Assembly (NCBI GenBank): GCA_030528845.1
Contig: JAUMYC010000026.1
Span: 1 to 17,579, forward strand
DNA from: Eubacteriales bacterium
GTDB lineage: Bacteria > Bacillota_A > Clostridia > Christensenellales > Aristaeellaceae
DNA length: 17,579 nt
Reading direction: 5' to 3'
Shown: positions 13,788 to 17,579 of the stretch, one piece after another
Position numbering within the stretch: the stretch's first letter is position 1
How the letters are laid out: each line of letters starts with the position of its first letter
The notes under the pieces: generated by a model
Databases searched by the model: none
The model's input: only the letters and a program-made list of their open reading frames with translations
What the model was told of the DNA's origin: nothing
Translations under genes and position numbers: made by a program

Positions 13788-14528
13788 TTGACAGAGAGTA
13801 ATGTTCGAACATGCGGCGAATGGACGCTGCAGGCAAACGGGTTTTGCGCATCCAACGGGCTGTACATGCTCTTTTGGATGTTCCTGCTGGGCAGCATCGC
13901 CGGCTTTTTCATCGAAGGGCTGTGGAGCGCGGTGCGCTGGGGCAAATGGGCGCACCACGCAGGCGTGGTCTGGGGGCCGCTGTGCACCATCTACGGCCTC
14001 GGCGCGGTCGCCATGTACCTCGCCGCGTGCCTGCTGCCCGAGCAGCCCCTGCCGCGCCCGCAGACGGTTCTGGCGCAGTTTCTCGTCTGCGCCGTCGCCG
14101 GCACGGTCGTGGAATATCTCGTGAGCCTGGTCCAGGAGCATTGCTTCGGCTCCGTCTCGTGGGATTATTCCCATCACGCCTTCAACATCGGCGGCCGAGT
14201 CAGCCTGCAGATGAGCTTTGTCTGGGGCGCCGTCGGCGTCGTGTTTCTGCAGCTCGTCTTCCCGTGGCTGCACCGGCTCATCGCAAAAGTGCAGGGCCAG
14301 AGCGGCCTGCTGGTCACATGGGCGCTGATCGTCTTCCTCTGCGTGGATCTGGCCGTGTCCGCCGCCGCCGTGACCCGCTGGCGCGAGCGCGGCAAGGGCC
14401 TCGCGCCGCAGAGCAGCTTCGGCGCGGCGATCGACCGGCATTTTGACGACGAGCGCATGGAGACCCTCTTCCCCAACATGCAGTTCACCACCACCGGCTC
14501 CTACAGCTACGAATCGCACGCCGCCTGA
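13788..14528 (+). CDS. CmpB family membrane protein (putative ABC-transporter type IV, PF06541)
   Basis: The 246-residue membrane protein has five or six hydrophobic segments. The family landmarks are present: GSIAGFFIEGLWSAVR in the first helix region, WGPLCTIYGLGAV, AGTVVEYLVSLVQE, and FGSVSWDYSHHAFNIGGRVSL, matching the family's WDYS-x-x-x-FNI-x-GR pattern. The family is often called an ABC permease, but no ATPase or binding protein is nearby and its function is not established. The start is a TTG with AAAGGAGG (13773-13780) seven bases upstream; no ATG is available in frame before the first helix. The C-terminal 45 residues are hydrophilic and end in an aromatic/serine tail. It is divergent from the TIGR04086 gene. 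Confidence 0.82.
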   Translation: MTESNVRTCGEWTLQANGFCASNGLYMLFWMFLLGSIAGFFIEGLWSAVRWGKWAHHAGVVWGPLCTIYGLGAVAMYLAACLLPEQPLPRPQTVLAQFLVCAVAGTVVEYLVSLVQEHCFGSVSWDYSHHAFNIGGRVSLQMSFVWGAVGVVFLQLVFPWLHRLIAKVQGQSGLLVTWALIVFLCVDLAVSAAAVTRWRERGKGLAPQSSFGAAIDRHFDDERMETLFPNMQFTTTGSYSYESHAA

Positions 14529-14548
14529 GCAGGGCCCCTCCGTAAAAC

Positions 14549-14598
14549 AGCCGCCGCGACCCCCTTACTGCGGGACGCGGCGGCTCTTTCTTCGTTTT
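14549..14598 (+). terminator. Terminator of the CmpB-family gene
   Basis: AGCCGCCGCG (14549-14558) pairs perfectly with CGCGGCGGCT (14576-14585), followed by CTTTCTTCGTTTTT. On the minus strand only GTTTT follows, so it may help the convergent acyltransferase gene weakly. Confidence 0.8.
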
Positions 14599-14599
14599 T

Positions 14600-15727
14600 C
14601 TATTTTTTCGCGGCGCGGATCAATGCCCCGCAGGCTCTCGCGCCGAGCAGGCGCAGCTGCTCTGTCAGAAACGCCAGCACGAGCGAGACAACGATCACAA
14701 AGCCCACCACGGGCACGAAATACGGCAGGCGCTCCTGAATGGACGCAAAGCGCGCCATGAGCAGGGGATACACAAAGTTGTCCGGAATCCACGAGAGCAG
14801 ATAAGCCCCGAAGGAAATGCCGGAAAGCGTGCCCAGAAACGCCGCAAGCCTGCCGCGGATCCGGCTGAAATCGATGGAATTGATCAGCAGGAACAACAGG
14901 ACGGAATCGATGACGTTCTGATAGCTGCCCCATTCCGTCCACTGCCCCCACGGGAAGACGGAGCCCCTGCAGCGCCAGATATTATATACGCCGAAGCAGG
15001 CCACGCAGCAGCACAGCGCCAGCAGCAGCGCCCATGTCCTGAGCTTTTTCATATCGACATGGCTGCGGATATACGCGCCGAGAAAATAATACAGGACGGG
15101 ATAGAGGCTGAACCACCAGTCCGGCACGAGCTTCTGATAGACCTGCGAGAGCGCGGGGTCCGCCAGCGCGCCGGGAGTGGTAAAATCATACACGTTGAAA
15201 AACGTGGGCGCGACCGCAAGCACCGCCAGCACCCCCACCAGCAACCTGTGGCCCTCTTTGCTCCCGATCGCCGCCCAGAGGATGTTCAGAAACGGCGTGA
15301 GCAGATACAGGCCGATGTACATGTTCACATACCACGCGTACTGCTGAAAATTCGTGATATTGAATACCGTCGAGGGAAGCGTGACGGCATAGCCGAGGTA
15401 CAACTTCTGAAACAGGACGATCAGCAGCGTCGAAAGGACGTACGTCGTCAGCGTTTTGGAGATCTTCCTGCAATACGGGCCAAGGCTCGCCTTGTCCGCC
15501 GTGAACTGCCTGCCGGACATCAGATAACCGGTCAGCAGCAGAAACAGCGGCACGCACGTCATGAAAAACGTGCGCATGAACACCATCAGGTACATCCGCG
15601 CGCCGCTCACCGGAGTGGAATAAAAGCCTGCGTTCAGGAAAAAATGTACGCTGGGCACCAGCGCAAACGCGACGAGCCGCGTGATATCCAGCGCGGTGTC
15701 TCTCGGCGTTCCCCGTTTCTGCTGCAT
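14600..15727 (-). CDS. Acyltransferase 3 family membrane protein
   Basis: A 375-residue protein with about ten hydrophobic segments, of the acyltransferase-3 family (PF01757). Members O-acylate exported sugars or wall polymers, using acyl-CoA from the cytoplasm. The N-terminal motif DITRLVAFALVPSVHFFLNAGF holds the family's arginine and histidine (about R17 and H28). MRTFFMTCVPLFLLLTGYLMSGR matches the second conserved segment, with its PLF and LTGYL words. The C-terminus is a basic amphipathic tail. The ATG lies nine bases after AAAGGAGG; an overlapping ATG just upstream is out of frame. It has a near-consensus promoter. Acetylation of a surface glycan is plausible. The O-antigen-ligase-family gene is about 3 kb away and not clearly linked. 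Confidence 0.87.
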   Translation of the reverse strand: MQQKRGTPRDTALDITRLVAFALVPSVHFFLNAGFYSTPVSGARMYLMVFMRTFFMTCVPLFLLLTGYLMSGRQFTADKASLGPYCRKISKTLTTYVLSTLLIVLFQKLYLGYAVTLPSTVFNITNFQQYAWYVNMYIGLYLLTPFLNILWAAIGSKEGHRLLVGVLAVLAVAPTFFNVYDFTTPGALADPALSQVYQKLVPDWWFSLYPVLYYFLGAYIRSHVDMKKLRTWALLLALCCCVACFGVYNIWRCRGSVFPWGQWTEWGSYQNVIDSVLLFLLINSIDFSRIRGRLAAFLGTLSGISFGAYLLSWIPDNFVYPLLMARFASIQERLPYFVPVVGFVIVVSLVLAFLTEQLRLLGARACGALIRAAKK

Positions 15728-15784
15728 GCCATGCCCCTCCTTTGTATAAAACCGCCGTTATGCTTCGGTGTATTTTCCGTTCGC

Positions 15785-15813
15785 ATTGTATCAAAATCAA
15801 AAAAAGCTGTCAA
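15785..15813 (-). promoter_or_regulatory. Near-consensus sigma-A promoter for the acyltransferase gene
   Basis: On the minus strand TTGACA (15808-15813), a 17-base spacer and TACAAT (15785-15790): a perfect -35 and one mismatch in the -10. Confidence 0.82.
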
Positions 15814-15821
15814 TCGACGCA

Positions 15822-15860
15822 AAAAGACGCCCTCTCCCGCATGGGGAAAGGGCGTCTTTT
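15822..15860 (-). terminator. Terminator of yajC
   Basis: AAAAGACGCCCT (15822-15833) and AGGGCGTCTTTT (15849-15860) pair perfectly, with further pairing inside. T-runs exist on both strands; on the minus strand the stem ends in TTTTT, right after yajC and before the acyltransferase promoter. Confidence 0.87.
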
Positions 15861-15866
15861 CTTTCG

Positions 15867-16256
15867 TTACACGAGCGGATCGGAATCGTTCTCCAGCGGG
15901 GCGTCCTCAACGGAGCGGATAGCCCAGCGGGCGAACATCATCGGCACCTTCTGCGGGCCGACGGCCAGAGTGATCGTATCGTCGCGCACGTTGGTGATCG
16001 TGCCGTAGATACCGCCGATGGTGCACACGCGGTCGCCGTTCTTCAGCGCGGCGAGCATGTCCTTCACGGCCTTGTCCTTCTTCTTCTGCGGACGGATGAG
16101 CATGAAGTAGAAGACGGCGACCATCGCGACCATCAGCACCAGCGTCGGGATCATGGAAGCGGGGCCCATCTGATCCGGCGTCATCGCGGTGGTCTGCGCC
16201 AGAGCGGCCGGAGAAAGCGCCAACAGAGCGCCGAGAGTGGCAAGAGTCTTTTTCAT
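15867..16256 (-). CDS. yajC: Preprotein translocase subunit YajC
   Basis: YajC is a small accessory of the Sec translocon that associates with SecDF. The 129-residue product has the family core: one membrane helix at about 35-54, then the hallmark RPQKKKDK (55-62) and the cytoplasmic domain LKNGDRVCTIGGIYGTITNV (71-90). Unusually it begins with a second hydrophobic stretch, MKKTLATLGALLALSPAALAQ, which looks like a signal peptide with an ALA-Q cleavage site, making it longer than common YajC proteins. The ATG at 16256 follows GGGAGGA at good spacing and is preferred over one ten codons upstream. tgt lies just upstream, the usual neighbour, but secD and secF do not follow. It has its own promoter and terminator. 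Confidence 0.9.
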   Translation of the reverse strand: MKKTLATLGALLALSPAALAQTTAMTPDQMGPASMIPTLVLMVAMVAVFYFMLIRPQKKKDKAVKDMLAALKNGDRVCTIGGIYGTITNVRDDTITLAVGPQKVPMMFARWAIRSVEDAPLENDSDPLV

Positions 16257-16293
16257 GAAACGGTTCCTCCCTTGCAAAATATGCATCTATGTT

Positions 16294-16322
16294 ATTGTAT
16301 CAAAGCGCGCCGCGAAACACAA
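16294..16322 (-). promoter_or_regulatory. Sigma-A promoter for yajC
   Basis: On the minus strand TTGTGT (16317-16322), a 17-base spacer and TACAAT (16294-16299), lying in the gap after tgt. Confidence 0.68.
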
Positions 16323-16372
16323 GAGCGGATTTTGCCCCCCGCACGGCTTTTTTGTTAGTTTTCGTATCTTTT

Positions 16373-17494
<1,122 letters not shown>

Positions 17495-17526
17495 CTATCC
17501 TTTCGGGGAAGTACGGAGAGGCTTTT

Positions 17527-17566
17527 GCGGGAACCCTTTTCTTTGGAAAAAGAAAAGGGTTCCCGC
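17527..17566. repeat. 18-base-pair perfect inverted repeat upstream of tgt
   Basis: Arms 17527-17544 and 17549-17566 are perfectly complementary (GCGGGAACCCTTTTCTTT and its complement) around GGAA. I recognise this kind of GGGAACCCTTTTC palindrome from intergenic regions of gut Clostridia. On the minus strand GCAAAAGC follows, not a good U-tract, so a dispersed palindromic unit is likelier than a terminator. No tgt promoter is clear between it and the gene. Confidence 0.75.
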
Positions 17567-17579
17567 GCCCTCCTAAAAG

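Overview
The window looks like chromosomal DNA of a GC-rich, spore-forming member of the Clostridia, probably gut-associated. The evidence is a spore germination protease (gpr), strong AGGAGG-type ribosome sites with ATG, GTG and TTG starts, sigma-A promoters with 17-base spacers, small membrane families typical of Clostridia (TIGR04086, CmpB/PF06541), and dispersed GC-rich palindromes of a kind common in gut Firmicutes. I cannot name a genus. I see no phage, transposase, CRISPR array, toxin-antitoxin pair or defence cassette. This is mostly a housekeeping and metabolic region.

Layout, left part. The 5' end of a fucO-like iron alcohol dehydrogenase runs off the left edge (-). It is divergent from an alpha/beta-hydrolase esterase (+). 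A palindromic repeat and a terminator hairpin separate the esterase from gpr (-). Divergent from gpr is the SRP RNA gene (+), followed by a terminator-like hairpin and glyA (+). A two-way terminator separates glyA from a flippase-like MprF-type membrane protein (-).

Middle part. A promoter and a 76-base tandem duplication precede a co-directional run: a uroporphyrinogen-decarboxylase-family protein, an MFS transporter, and sn-glycerol-1-phosphate dehydrogenase (all +). Then come tRNA-Ala(GGC) (-), an O-antigen-ligase-family membrane protein (+) and an M32 carboxypeptidase (-).

Right part. A TIGR04086 membrane protein (-) is divergent from a CmpB-family membrane protein (+). An acyltransferase-3 membrane protein (-), yajC (-) and tgt (-) follow. 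The window ends in an 18-base-pair perfect inverted repeat.

Most genes are single transcription units with their own promoter and a bidirectional terminator at each convergent junction. Functional links are few: SRP RNA and YajC belong to protein export, tgt and tRNA-Ala to the tRNA set, and several genes encode envelope membrane proteins. The points most worth a second look are the tandem structured leader before the URO-D-family gene, glyA lacking a promoter of its own behind the SRP RNA and a hairpin, a hairpin in the M32 carboxypeptidase leader, YajC with a signal-peptide-like N-terminus and no secDF downstream, and a Gpr that starts almost at the mature enzyme's N-terminus.
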